Assembly: GCF_003173355.1 (NCBI RefSeq)
Contig: NZ_QGMY01000002.1
Span: 806,001 to 870,000 of the forward strand
DNA length: 64,000 bases
Source: Methanospirillum lacunae
Lineage (GTDB): Archaea; Halobacteriota; Methanomicrobia; Methanomicrobiales; Methanospirillaceae
Direction: 5' to 3'
Below, piece by piece: positions 52,159 through 62,171 of the stretch; within the stretch, counting starts at the first letter, position 1; each line of letters starts with the position of its first letter. The notes below the pieces were generated by a model. It ran no database searches, was not told the origin of the DNA, and saw only the letters and a program-made list of their open reading frames with translations. The position numbers were made by a program, and so were the translations under genes.

Positions 52159-53381
52159 CCAGACTTCAGGAGATCCGCGAGCGGATCAGGAATAAGAGTG
52201 CCGTTGTTGTTACTGCGAGTGAATTCAAGAAACAGATCTCTGAAAGCGGACAGGATAAAATAATTAAAGACGTTGATGTGGTTACCTGTGGAACCTGCGG
52301 CGTTATGTCAGGGACCTATGCAGTTCTTTCAGTTCCAGTTGCCTCGCCGGGATCATTTCTCCGTGCTGACAAAGTAGCACTTAACGGAGTCCCTGCTATA
52401 CCAGGGCCATGTCCGAATGAACGGCTTGGACTTGTTGACCTCATCGTGTATGGAACTGCCCATGCTTCTTCATCATATGGCGGGGGACATCTGTTCAGGG
52501 ATATCATCTCAAATCATGAGATTCACGTTGATGTTACTGCCGAAAAAAAAGATTTTCAGGCAGATGTTCATGGACATGATCTGCCTCATGCACGTCTTTT
52601 CACAACCCGGAGTACATTTAAAAATTATACCGCAATTATCAACAGATCAGATAAACCTGAAAAGACTATCTTCTCCACCCTCCCTCTTGCAGGAAAGAGC
52701 AGGGAGGCAACGGTTTCAGGATGCGGCGAAATTAACCCGATTGAAAATGACCCATCACTCCGGTTTCTCACTCCTGGCACACAACTTCTGGTAAATGGTG
52801 GAATGGGGTTTGTCATTGGGCAGGGAACACGTACAAGTGTTGCACGTCCAAATATCGCAGTTCATGGAGAAATGACCTCGATGGATCCGGATTATTGTGG
52901 CGGATTTCTCACTTCTGCAGGACCGGAATGTCTGACAAGTATTGGAACTGCCATCCCACTCATTGATGAAAATGTGACCGCCGGACTCATGATCCGTGAC
53001 GCAGACATCCCGATGCCAGTGATGGATATCTCAAACAGGCAACAGGTATCATGCAGTTCATATGACAGGGTCTGGACCGGAACAGCGGGAGAGATCAGGT
53101 ATCATCCAAATAACTGCCTCAACTGTGACCCCTGTCTGGCTGAAAAAATCTGCCCGGTTCATGCGATTACTGGTTCAGGAGAGATAGATCATACACGTTG
53201 TTTCACCTGCGGCACCTGTGTGCATCTTTGCAAGGGCAAAGCGTATACAGGAAATTTAGGAACTCTCGATTTACCTGAAGGAGATGTTCCGATCGTGCTC
53301 CGACAATCTGACCGGCAGAGAGGGGAAAAGATCTCTCAAAAAGCTAAAGAGATGATCCTGAAAGGAGAGTTTCAGATATGA
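52155..53381 (+). CDS. DUF39 (HcyBio) protein with ferredoxin tail, methanogenesis marker 16 type
   Basis: 408 residues. Residues 1-300 are the DUF39/HcyBio fold: VVTCGTCGVMSGTYAVLS, NGGMGFVIGQGTRTS and a conserved central Cys (VSGCGEINPIEND). Residues about 315-365 hold two [4Fe-4S] motifs, CLNCDPCLAEKICP and CFTCGTCVHLC. HcyBio relatives make homocysteine from aspartate semialdehyde by reductive sulfur addition. Here, next to cysteate synthase and ComDE, the matching step would be sulfoacetaldehyde to coenzyme M; to my knowledge a DUF39-type protein has been proposed for this (ComF), which I could not check. Confidence 0.9.
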   Translation: MTRLQEIRERIRNKSAVVVTASEFKKQISESGQDKIIKDVDVVTCGTCGVMSGTYAVLSVPVASPGSFLRADKVALNGVPAIPGPCPNERLGLVDLIVYGTAHASSSYGGGHLFRDIISNHEIHVDVTAEKKDFQADVHGHDLPHARLFTTRSTFKNYTAIINRSDKPEKTIFSTLPLAGKSREATVSGCGEINPIENDPSLRFLTPGTQLLVNGGMGFVIGQGTRTSVARPNIAVHGEMTSMDPDYCGGFLTSAGPECLTSIGTAIPLIDENVTAGLMIRDADIPMPVMDISNRQQVSCSSYDRVWTGTAGEIRYHPNNCLNCDPCLAEKICPVHAITGSGEIDHTRCFTCGTCVHLCKGKAYTGNLGTLDLPEGDVPIVLRQSDRQRGEKISQKAKEMILKGEFQI

Positions 53382-54652
53382 ATTCAGACTCCTATCATCT
53401 GGTCTGTCCTATCTGCGGTACGAGGTTTGATGATGCATACCAGTTAACCTGCCCGTCCAGATGTAATGCTCTCATCAGAGCAGAATACTCAGCACGGCAG
53501 CTGACAATCCGGGATCTTCCTGGAATGTTTAGATATTCTGACTGGCTCCCGGTAAAAGGACATCTTGCCACAAAATCAGCTCCTATCTGTTATCAGAGTT
53601 CAGGTCTTGCAAATGAGCTTGGTTTGAATAACCTCTGGATAGCATTTGCCGGGTACTGGCCTGAACGTCAGGCATATGTTACGAGTGGATCATTCAAAGA
53701 ATTTGAAGCACTTCCCACGATGGTACGACTAGCTGAGCGGGCGAAAGGAGTGATCCTGGTTGCATCAGCAGGAAATACCGGCCGGGCTTTTGCTGAAGTT
53801 TCATCAAAAATTGCCAAACCTGTAATCATAGTCGTTCCTGCAAAAGCCAGGGAACGAATCTGGACAAGTACACCAGCAGAACATATACTCCTTGTCACTG
53901 TAGATGGCGATTATACCGATGCTATCAATCTCGGGAATCAGCTTTGTACCCTTCCCGGGATTTATCCAGAGGGAGGAGCAAAAAATATTGCACGCCGGGA
54001 TGGAATGGGGACTATGATGCTAGAAGGAGCTATGACTATCAGGCATCTTCCTGACTGGTACATTCAGGCTGTTGGGAGTGGAACCGGAGGGATTGCAGCA
54101 TGGGAGGCATCAATGAGACTTGTAGCAGATGGAAGGTTTGGATCTGATCTTCCCCGTTTACTTTTGATACAAAATGATCCTTTTACTCCAATGGTTCATG
54201 CATTTCAGGAGGGCAGACGAGATATCACTCTTGATGATATAAAAAATCCTGAAGATGCCATCTCAAAAGTTCATGCTGATGTACTCACCAACCGGGCACC
54301 TCCATACGGAATTTCAGGCGGAGTATACGATGCTCTGGTGGCAACCAATGGTATAATGACTACTGCGACAACTGATGAAGCTATAAAAGCAGGTGATCTG
54401 TTCAGAAAGACTGAAGGAATTGATCTTGACCCTGCTGCAGCGGTCTGTGTGGGCGGACTTATAAATGCAGTGAAATCCGGAGTTATCAAGTCAGATGAAA
54501 AGATTCTCCTTGCAATAACCGGTGGAGGATATGAAAGAATCCAGAGAGAACTTTCAATGCATATTCACGCACCGGATTTTGAAGTTGATCAGAATACAGA
54601 CAATGAAGAATTAATGAATTCAGTCAGAGAATGGGTGAGCAGGTATGTATGA
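53378..54652 (+). CDS. Cysteate synthase (PLP enzyme, coenzyme M synthesis)
   Basis: 424 residues, related to threonine synthase. A zinc-ribbon-like N-terminus (CPICG...CPSRC) precedes the PLP fold: SGSFKEFEA with the PLP lysine (about 105), the phosphate cup SAGNTGRAF, and VGSGTGG. In methanogens of the Methanosarcina and Methanomicrobiales type this enzyme turns phosphoserine and sulfite into cysteate, the entry to coenzyme M. The ATG overlaps the stop of the DUF39 gene as ATGA. Ordinary threonine synthase is the alternative, but the fused sulfopyruvate decarboxylase next door argues against it. Confidence 0.9.
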   Translation: MNSDSYHLVCPICGTRFDDAYQLTCPSRCNALIRAEYSARQLTIRDLPGMFRYSDWLPVKGHLATKSAPICYQSSGLANELGLNNLWIAFAGYWPERQAYVTSGSFKEFEALPTMVRLAERAKGVILVASAGNTGRAFAEVSSKIAKPVIIVVPAKARERIWTSTPAEHILLVTVDGDYTDAINLGNQLCTLPGIYPEGGAKNIARRDGMGTMMLEGAMTIRHLPDWYIQAVGSGTGGIAAWEASMRLVADGRFGSDLPRLLLIQNDPFTPMVHAFQEGRRDITLDDIKNPEDAISKVHADVLTNRAPPYGISGGVYDALVATNGIMTTATTDEAIKAGDLFRKTEGIDLDPAAAVCVGGLINAVKSGVIKSDEKILLAITGGGYERIQRELSMHIHAPDFEVDQNTDNEELMNSVREWVSRYV

Positions 54653-55751
54653 AGAGCAGGTTGCTGAACTGCTGCACAATGAGGGAATAGAATTTGTAGT
54701 TTCACTTCCCTGTGACAGGACAAAGGATCTCTGTATGATCCTTGAAGATGAATTCAGGTATGTTACTATCTCACGGGAAGAAGATGGCGTAGGTATCTGC
54801 TCAGGGATTTCTCTCATGAACGCCCGCAGTGTTCTGCAGATGCAAAGTTCGGGACTTGGAAACTCACTCAATGCCCTGATGACTCTCCCCGCGTTATATG
54901 GACTGCCCCTCCCAATTTTAGCAAGTTGGCGGGGATATTACCAGGAAAAGATCGCAGCTCAGATTCCATTCAATGAAAAAATTCCAGAACTTCTAACACT
55001 ATATGATATCGCTTATACTCTGATTCTCACTCCTGCAGATATTCCTAAGATCCAGGATGTAATCAAGGATGCTTACAACAATCGCGGGATTCATGTTGCC
55101 CTGATATCACCCCGGGTGTGGGAAGGGTCAGTTCCTGAAAAACGCTGTGAATTCAAGTCACGTGAGAGAGAGACAAACCTGACATATTCCGGGCTATTCA
55201 AAAAACCGGAAATGAAAAGGGCCGATGCAATCAGGACTATTGCATCTTTGCTCAATGATGAATACGTCATCTCAAATATCGGAGTTCCCTCAAAAGAACT
55301 TCATGCAGCCATGGACCGGAAAAGAAATTTCTATATGCTTGGATCATACACCCAGGCGTCACCGATAGGTCTTGGGGTAGCACTGGCAACCAAAGACAAG
55401 GTCGTTGTTCTTGATGGTGATGGAAGCCTGCTGGGAACTGCCATTCTTCCAGTGGTATCTGAAACAAAACCTGATAACCTGACGATCGTATGCCTGGATA
55501 ATGGAGTATACGGCAGCACCGGTGACCAGTGTTCCCCTGCATATCAGACGATTGATTTAGAACTCATTGCCCGGGCAAGTGGTTTTACACATACTCAAAA
55601 GGTGCATACAGCAGATGAACTCACAAGTGCATGGAATCATCAGACTCAAGGACCCAGGTTTATTCACGTCATCATTGAACCAGGGAATAGTTCTGCTCCC
55701 AATATCTCTTACACTCCTCACGAGATCAGAAACCGGTTTTCAGCAGGATAA
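54645..55751 (+). CDS. comDE: Fused sulfopyruvate decarboxylase (ComD + ComE)
   Basis: 368 residues. Residues 1-170 match the alpha part (ISREEDGVGICSG, LQMQSSGLGNSLNAL); residues about 185-368 match the beta part with the thiamine-diphosphate and magnesium motif GDGSLL...CLDNGVYGSTGD. In several methanogens these are two genes; here they are one. The enzyme makes sulfoacetaldehyde from sulfopyruvate, the product of cysteate after transamination. Last gene of the operon; it overlaps the cysteate synthase gene by 8 bases. Confidence 0.94.
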   Translation: MYEEQVAELLHNEGIEFVVSLPCDRTKDLCMILEDEFRYVTISREEDGVGICSGISLMNARSVLQMQSSGLGNSLNALMTLPALYGLPLPILASWRGYYQEKIAAQIPFNEKIPELLTLYDIAYTLILTPADIPKIQDVIKDAYNNRGIHVALISPRVWEGSVPEKRCEFKSRERETNLTYSGLFKKPEMKRADAIRTIASLLNDEYVISNIGVPSKELHAAMDRKRNFYMLGSYTQASPIGLGVALATKDKVVVLDGDGSLLGTAILPVVSETKPDNLTIVCLDNGVYGSTGDQCSPAYQTIDLELIARASGFTHTQKVHTADELTSAWNHQTQGPRFIHVIIEPGNSSAPNISYTPHEIRNRFSAG

Positions 55752-55806
55752 TTCTGAATAATCATTTTTAAAAATTCAAATGAAAGGTAGTTAAAGGTGA
55801 AGAGAT

Positions 55807-57138
55807 TCAGGTTACCACTATTGAAGATGCTGCACTCCTTACATTAGATGAAATTGTATCAGAATTTTTTGACTCTGTCCTGATGAAATATTTGCCTGGA
55901 ATAGTATCGGCTGTATCCCAGATTACAGATATCTTCCCAGTTTCGTTTAGCCGTACCAGTCCGTATGAGGCTGTACCCTGATAGACCGGATCAACAGGAA
56001 TCAGAGATTTAAGTGAGATTTCACCCCCTTCACCAGAAGGAACATAAGATCCAATCTCATACGGTCCGGTTGGGTTATCTCTCATGATATCAGTCTGGTT
56101 CCTTGCAAAAAACGGAATAATCGGGTTTTCTAAAACTGTTCCGGTTTCAGGAATAACAACCCAAATATAAACATCCTCACCAGATTTACCTGAAATCGTA
56201 GATCTGAACAATTCACCGGTCTTTACAGAGGTGGGAGTTGTACTAACTGTAAGAAGATCTGATGGTTCACCGAGACGAGATGTAGTAAGTAATGCCTGAG
56301 TCTGGTTATAATAATCAATTAATGGCCTATTCAGGAGTGAATACTTCTCATCACTCATGGAATCCTGTGATGATGGTATATCAGTTATGGTTGAATGTAC
56401 AACAGTTGATGATTCTGTATGAGACACATTATCGTTAGTCTGTGTCGAAGTAACAGAAGGCGATATTGCAGATTCCCGCGTCTGAACAATAGTACCTGTA
56501 TTCATGGAAGCTGTTGCCTGTCCCTTATTAACAGTAATAAAGTTCTTCTCTTCTTTTGAACTTGTACTTCCTTCTTTCTTGATAGAGAGAGATACCGAAT
56601 ATATTCCAGGCATTGTATAGATATGAACCGGGCTTTGTTCTGAAGCAGAATTCCCATCACCAAAATCCCAGTACCATGTCGTCGGATTTCCCTCTGAAAG
56701 ATCAGTAAACTGGATCTGAACTGGAGCAGTTCCTGAACGTTTATTTACCTTAAAGTCTGCCATAAAGGATGGATTCATACCAGAAATCGTAGGCATCGGT
56801 GAGAAGAAAGGATTTGTCAACACCTGGATGGAATCTGGAAATGTCCTGGTATCAGTACCTGCCTCATCAGAAACGGTCATTGAAACAGTGTATACTCCAG
56901 GCTGAAGATAGGTGTGCATGATCTGCCTACCTTCTCCAATGAAACCATCACCAAAATCCCACCGCCAGTCAATAGGGCTTCCTGGAGTCGTATCAATAAA
57001 AAAAACTGTCAGCGGTACCTGTCCCTGAACAGGATTCATCTCAAACTGAGCATGTATTGCAGAAACCTCCCCTCCGATACTGATCAGGACAACAAATATG
57101 ATAATGAACAATCCTCCCCAATTGTAATTTCTGTTCAT
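55807..57138 (-). CDS. Exported PKD-domain surface protein
   Basis: 443 residues; signal peptide to about GEVSA. Two PKD domains lie at about 35-115 and 125-210, each with the hallmark WxWDFGDG (WRWDFGDG, WYWDFGDG) and a closing (H)TY. A Ser/Thr-rich linker (about 215-290) leads to a beta-rich C-terminal domain. PKD domains space out or bind partners at archaeal cell surfaces. GGTGG precedes the ATG at 57138. It opens the surface-protein region and is convergent with comDE. Confidence 0.88.
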   Translation of the reverse strand: MNRNYNWGGLFIIIFVVLISIGGEVSAIHAQFEMNPVQGQVPLTVFFIDTTPGSPIDWRWDFGDGFIGEGRQIMHTYLQPGVYTVSMTVSDEAGTDTRTFPDSIQVLTNPFFSPMPTISGMNPSFMADFKVNKRSGTAPVQIQFTDLSEGNPTTWYWDFGDGNSASEQSPVHIYTMPGIYSVSLSIKKEGSTSSKEEKNFITVNKGQATASMNTGTIVQTRESAISPSVTSTQTNDNVSHTESSTVVHSTITDIPSSQDSMSDEKYSLLNRPLIDYYNQTQALLTTSRLGEPSDLLTVSTTPTSVKTGELFRSTISGKSGEDVYIWVVIPETGTVLENPIIPFFARNQTDIMRDNPTGPYEIGSYVPSGEGGEISLKSLIPVDPVYQGTASYGLVRLNETGKISVIWDTADTIPGKYFIRTESKNSDTISSNVRSAASSIVVT

Positions 57139-57363
57139 CAAAACCACCATCCATGAAGATATGTGAGTAGTATTTTGTTAACTATTTATACCTATCTTAT
57201 ATCAAATCAAAAAAGATCACAATATTGATGCCAATTTATAAAATACCATTAATAATTAAAGATTAATTCAAAAATTAACAAAACCAGATTTCTTGTTTCA
57301 GTGGTCGCTATTGTTAAATACTCATCTGCGTATATCCCCTCCTCACACAAAAAGGGAGGAAGC

Positions 57364-58749
57364 ATGACAGCAGGATGTATCAGAAAACTAATACAGGTAA
57401 TAGGAGTTTTTCTCATTTTTATTACCGGATCGGCTCTGGCATATACAGAAGATATCAATTCACTGCCTTTGGATCATAATAGCATATCTGATACGACTAC
57501 ATCACTCTCCATATCGCAGTCAAGTAGTTCAATATCAGGTATCTCTTCCAGTAAAGTTGTCTCATATACACCATCTGGTGAAAATGCTGCCCAGACCAGT
57601 TCATTGGTACCTCAAAATATTCAGGAGAAACCACCAGAGCGGTGGCTACAGGATACAAAAACGGGAATGTTTTACGATCCAGTCTCACGAACTTACTGGA
57701 GATACGATCCTGTCATCAGAAAATTCACCAATAAAGAGAAAGGATGGTACTTGATCACACGCTTTTCAGAAAGTCAACCCGGACGCATCATCGGCCAGTA
57801 TTATTACGATCCACATTCTGTCAACCTCATTGACATTGACACCGGAGAGTCCATCAATCCCAGTACCATGGAGATCATACAGCCAACACAGACAGCATCT
57901 CCCTCAAGAACAGTGAAACCCACCCAGACGCAGACTCCTGTTCCTCAAGTCACTAATAAGGCAGAGGGCGGTGATACACCTTCCAAATTAGGAACTGATG
58001 GAACCTGCCTGGTCACGTGTCAGGATTGTCCTCAAGGGTACTGTAATGACTGTAATCATAATCAGGTCTGCGACGAGGTAGAAGCAACATCCGGGAGCGG
58101 TACCACAGGGGGACAGAGCGAGAACCCTCAGGGATTGGTTCAGCCTATTGCAAAAGTGACCAGTCAGCAGGGAGGACAGAGTGAAACACCCCAGGTCATT
58201 CCTCAGCCGACGCAGACTCCTGCTTCGCAGGGAGGATTAAGTGAGACAGCTCAGGCTCCGATTCTTGCTATGAAGATGGGGTTAACATGGACAAACGAAA
58301 ACACCGATACCGTTACAAACAACCCCACGTCTCCAACTGCGATTCCTTTTGAAACTGATGTTCAAATATTATCTATCTCCACGTATCACTGGAATAATGG
58401 ACAAGGTGTGCCGGTTCCCGGAACGATCGGGTTGAAGAGTTCTGATGGAACTATTTTCGGACCATGGAAGGCAACCGGTGAAAACGGACAAGGAGGAGTG
58501 CCTAATGCAAGATGGACTGCTGTTCCTGACAATTCAGATGGAGCCGGACAGATTTTAAAGAAAGGAACCTACACGATCATAGATTCAGATAAGTCAACCT
58601 GGTCAGTTAATGAAAAATCAAAGAATCAGGGATTTTGTACAGTACAATACATAAGCGCTTCAGAAATAAATCCTGTAACAAATATCTCTGTTTCATCAGT
58701 CAAACATCCTGATATAGAAAATATTAAACTCGGAGATTTGACATCATGA
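57364..58749 (+). CDS. Exported protein with FYDP repeat domain and Ca-type Cys loop
   Basis: 461 residues. GGGAGGAAGC before the ATG at 57364 and a signal peptide right after fix the start. A Ser/Thr-rich stretch is followed by GMFYDPVSRTYWRYDP and QYYYDPHSVNLIDIDTGE (about 100-175), then a Pro/Thr linker, then CLVTCQDCPQGYCNDCNHN and CDEVE, whose DxNxNxxxDxxE spacing recalls an EF-hand-like calcium loop. The C-terminal 150 residues are beta-rich. A clear paralogue of the first two parts lies at 63190-63981 on the other strand. Its stop overlaps the start of the subtilase-NosD-TPR gene. Confidence 0.82.
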   Translation: MTAGCIRKLIQVIGVFLIFITGSALAYTEDINSLPLDHNSISDTTTSLSISQSSSSISGISSSKVVSYTPSGENAAQTSSLVPQNIQEKPPERWLQDTKTGMFYDPVSRTYWRYDPVIRKFTNKEKGWYLITRFSESQPGRIIGQYYYDPHSVNLIDIDTGESINPSTMEIIQPTQTASPSRTVKPTQTQTPVPQVTNKAEGGDTPSKLGTDGTCLVTCQDCPQGYCNDCNHNQVCDEVEATSGSGTTGGQSENPQGLVQPIAKVTSQQGGQSETPQVIPQPTQTPASQGGLSETAQAPILAMKMGLTWTNENTDTVTNNPTSPTAIPFETDVQILSISTYHWNNGQGVPVPGTIGLKSSDGTIFGPWKATGENGQGGVPNARWTAVPDNSDGAGQILKKGTYTIIDSDKSTWSVNEKSKNQGFCTVQYISASEINPVTNISVSSVKHPDIENIKLGDLTS

Positions 58750-61700
58750 ACATCTTTTTTCGGTTTTCCGGAACAAAATTAATACCGAAAATCGTAACGA
58801 TTTTTTTTATCTTTTGCATTTTCTGCCTTATCTCTCCGGTTTCAGGCATTGGGAGTGTAACTACTGCCGGAGATGAGATCATGAAAACAAGTCAACTTCG
58901 AAACCTTACCGGAGGAGATGGAGATGGTATTCGGGTTGGTGTCATTTCAAACGGAGTAAAACATATTGAAGATGCCCAGAAGACTGGAGATCTCCCTCCA
59001 GAAGTTCATATCATTAAAAAAGGAAAGATGGATGAAGGGACAGCAATGCTTGAGATTATCCATGATATTGCCCCAAATGCTACACTTTATTACGCAGATT
59101 CCGGGGACAATGATCTCAGTTTTTCAGAGGCTATAGACAGCCTTGTAGCTGTAGGCAGTAACATTATTGTTGATGATGTCGGTCTTCTTGAGATTCCGTA
59201 CTTCGAAGACGGGCGAAGTGCTGCACATCTTAAAGAAATTCTTATTCAACACCCTGATCTTCTCTACGTATCTGCGGCCGGAAACAATGGACAACTCCAT
59301 TATCAGGGAATGTTTACCGATGCTGGTGGAGGGTTTAACTCATTTAATGGATCACCCGGAATTCCGATTGATATCAAGTCTGGAGGATTTTTCGGAACTA
59401 TCCTTGAATGGGATGACTCCTATGAGCAGCGTGAAAATCCATATAGTCTGTATCTATATGACCGGCAGACAGGAGAAGAAATAGCGGTAAGTGAACGTAC
59501 AGAAAGCGGAGAAAAACGCTCACTTGAAAAGTTATATTATCAGTACATCGGGGACAAACCATTAAATGCCGAGATAAGGGTGAAAAAGGCAGATGAGGCA
59601 GAACCCAAACTTCTGGAACTTATCCTGAAGACTGATAAAAACCTTGTATCTATTCCAGAAGAATACATGGTCTCTTCAGACTCAATAATCGGACAGGCAG
59701 CTATTGACGATGTGATATCAGTCGCAGCGGTTCCTGCCATTATGACACCAACCATAGAAAAATTTTCTTCCCAGGGTGAAGTTACCATCGCTCACCCATC
59801 ATCTGAAGAGCGTAAAAAACCAGATATTACCGGAATTAACTCAGTAGATGTATCAGGAGCAGGAGGATTTTCAACACCCTTTACAGGTACAAGCGCAGCT
59901 GCTCCTCATATTGCCGGTCTTCTTGCCCTGGAATGGAGTCTCTTTCCCAAGACATCAGGTAAAGATATAAAAGAGGCCATGTTTGAGACAGCAACACCAT
60001 TCGGACAGAAGGGATGGAATCCAGTGTACGGTTATGGCCTCCCTGACGCATTGAAGATGTATGACTATCTACTGAATGCCTCAATAACTGGTAATCAGAC
60101 TCCAACAACTACTCCTTCATCAACTGTCACAGAATCTCCGTCTCCCACCCCTACACCAACAGAGGAGGAAGGAGCACCATTGGTAATCACGCATTCGGTT
60201 GAGATAACGAATCCCGGAGATTATTCACTTGGATCAGATATTCTTGATTCTTCAGGGACAATTATTAGAATCTCCTCATCAGATGTTACACTTGATGGAT
60301 TCGGACACCAGATTGAAGGATTTGCAGTACAGTTCGGACTTGATACTCCTCCCATGCAACAGGGAATTGTGATAGAATCACCGGATAAGAGCAGGCTCAA
60401 AAATATCACAATTAGAAACCTTGCTGTGATGGGAACCTACCTGGGGATTGAAGCCAGGAATACAGACGCCCTCGTGATAGATACCTGTCGTCTTCCTTAC
60501 AACTCAATCGGAATGATCCTTTCGGGTGTAACACAGGCAGAGATCAGGAAGAGTTCAATGAACGGGAATGCCCAGTATGGTATTATATTAGAAGGAGGAA
60601 CCACAGACTCAGTCCTAAGTTCAAACGAATTGAAGAAGAACCTTGTCGGAATGGTTCTTGACGGTGTTATGGGAAATAGAATCACCGGGAACTCAGTAAT
60701 CCTGAGTCATCAGGAAGGAATCCTGCTCAGGGGAGGCTCCACAACAAATACTATCGAGAAGAATACCTGTTCGGGGAACGGAAATGGAGGTATTGTTCTG
60801 AAATCTTCTCTGAAGAATTCGATCCTAAACAACACCTGTGAGCAGAACTCTCCACCCGGGATTTACCTGGAAGAGAGTTCTGAAAACATCATATCAGAAA
60901 ATAACCTGACAGGAAATCTCAGAGGGATTAATCTCTATTACTCAGACACGAATACGATAACCGGTAATTCTATTTTCATGAACAAGATCACAGGGATCAT
61001 GTTCCAGCCATCAGGGCGTAATATCATCAGTCAGAACAAGATTGTGGGAAATAATGGTGAAGGCATCCTCATTTCAGGCAGTGTCACACCTGAAAAAGTA
61101 AACCTAATCTCTGATAATTATCTTGAGAATGAAAATAATGTAAATATCCAGGAGGGTGGCAAGCCAAACTATGCATGGAACGGGAAAAAATCCGAAGGAT
61201 CAAACATAGTTGGAGGACCTTATTTAGGAGGGAATGTCTGGGCATCATCTGATGGAAAGGGATATTCACAGACCTGTTCCGATATTGACGGAGACGGGTT
61301 GTGTGATGCTGCTTATGTTGTTTTACCCGATATTATAGATGAACTACCCCTAAAATATTCAGGGCCCTCCGTCACCCCTTCAGGCCCAATAAATACAGGA
61401 ACCCAGACGAAACCTTTAAACGTTGAGGATCTGGTTACCGAAGGACTTACCCTCTTTGGAAAAGGGAAATATGCAGAGACCGCAGTCATAATGGACAAGG
61501 CAATCGAAAAGAACCCGACAAACTTCCTGGCATGGAGACTAAAAGTTCTTTCCCTTTCCAAAATGAAGATGGGTGATGAAGCCATAGCAACAATAAACAA
61601 GGCTTTGAATCTTTACCCAGATTCAATCATTCTATGGTACACCCTTGGCGACATCTACCTCCTTGATCTTACCGAATATGATAAGGCAATTCAGGCATAT

Positions 61701-62126
61701 CAGAAAGCACTTACCATCGATAAAAATGATACGCATAGTCTGGTAAACCTTGCATTTGCAATCGATAAAACTGGTAGAAGTAATGAAGCACTAGAACTCT
61801 ACCTACAGGCTGTCACCATCAATCCCTCACTCACAGATGCATGGGTAAAGGCAGGAAATATTGAGACACGCGCAAATCATTTCAACCAGGCCATTTTGTA
61901 TTACGACAAAGCATTGAAATTGGATCCTGGAAATGCATTCACCTGGAACAACAAAGGATATGCCCTTTCCTTATCAGGAGACTATCAAGGAGCGGTTCAG
62001 GCATACCAAAATGCCATTCAGATTGATAATTCATATGAAGTTGCATGGACAAATCTTGGTAATGCATATGATGCGCTTGGAATGAAAAACGAGGCGAATG
62101 ATGCCTTTTCACATACAAGAGTCTGA
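58746..62126 (+). CDS. Exported subtilase-like, NosD beta-helix and TPR fusion protein
   Basis: 1126 residues; signal peptide about 1-37. Residues 45-435 follow the S8 subtilase fold: VGVISNGVKH, EGTAMLEIIHDIAPNA, SAAGNNGQ and the serine motif GTSAAAPHIAG (Ser about 383). The Asp and His of the usual triad seem replaced (ISNG for IDTG, EGT for HGT). After a Thr/Pro linker, residues about 480-865 are NosD-type beta-helix turns (NTIEKNTCSGNGNGGIVL style). Residues about 893-1126 form seven TPRs. Export plus a TPR tail is unusual, since TPRs are mostly cytosolic. Coupled by ATGA to the upstream gene. Confidence 0.9.
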   Translation: MNIFFRFSGTKLIPKIVTIFFIFCIFCLISPVSGIGSVTTAGDEIMKTSQLRNLTGGDGDGIRVGVISNGVKHIEDAQKTGDLPPEVHIIKKGKMDEGTAMLEIIHDIAPNATLYYADSGDNDLSFSEAIDSLVAVGSNIIVDDVGLLEIPYFEDGRSAAHLKEILIQHPDLLYVSAAGNNGQLHYQGMFTDAGGGFNSFNGSPGIPIDIKSGGFFGTILEWDDSYEQRENPYSLYLYDRQTGEEIAVSERTESGEKRSLEKLYYQYIGDKPLNAEIRVKKADEAEPKLLELILKTDKNLVSIPEEYMVSSDSIIGQAAIDDVISVAAVPAIMTPTIEKFSSQGEVTIAHPSSEERKKPDITGINSVDVSGAGGFSTPFTGTSAAAPHIAGLLALEWSLFPKTSGKDIKEAMFETATPFGQKGWNPVYGYGLPDALKMYDYLLNASITGNQTPTTTPSSTVTESPSPTPTPTEEEGAPLVITHSVEITNPGDYSLGSDILDSSGTIIRISSSDVTLDGFGHQIEGFAVQFGLDTPPMQQGIVIESPDKSRLKNITIRNLAVMGTYLGIEARNTDALVIDTCRLPYNSIGMILSGVTQAEIRKSSMNGNAQYGIILEGGTTDSVLSSNELKKNLVGMVLDGVMGNRITGNSVILSHQEGILLRGGSTTNTIEKNTCSGNGNGGIVLKSSLKNSILNNTCEQNSPPGIYLEESSENIISENNLTGNLRGINLYYSDTNTITGNSIFMNKITGIMFQPSGRNIISQNKIVGNNGEGILISGSVTPEKVNLISDNYLENENNVNIQEGGKPNYAWNGKKSEGSNIVGGPYLGGNVWASSDGKGYSQTCSDIDGDGLCDAAYVVLPDIIDELPLKYSGPSVTPSGPINTGTQTKPLNVEDLVTEGLTLFGKGKYAETAVIMDKAIEKNPTNFLAWRLKVLSLSKMKMGDEAIATINKALNLYPDSIILWYTLGDIYLLDLTEYDKAIQAYQKALTIDKNDTHSLVNLAFAIDKTGRSNEALELYLQAVTINPSLTDAWVKAGNIETRANHFNQAILYYDKALKLDPGNAFTWNNKGYALSLSGDYQGAVQAYQNAIQIDNSYEVAWTNLGNAYDALGMKNEANDAFSHTRV

Positions 62127-62135
62127 TCATCAGAC
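62120..62135. promoter_or_regulatory. Palindrome over the stop codon, next to a promoter
   Basis: GTCTGAT-C-ATCAGAC (62121-62135), perfect 7-bp arms, covers the TGA of the upstream gene (62124-62126) and ends 7 bases before the TATA box at 62143. It could be a terminator-like hairpin or an operator for the next gene. Confidence 0.45.
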
Positions 62136-62142
62136 ACATACA

Positions 62143-62152
62143 TTTTTATATA
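62143..62152 (+). promoter_or_regulatory. TATA box for the Trp-rich exported protein
   Basis: TTTTTATATA centred about 25 bases before the ATG at 62172, so transcription should begin at or just before the start codon. Confidence 0.6.
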
Positions 62153-62171
62153 CATACTGATATTAACGGGT

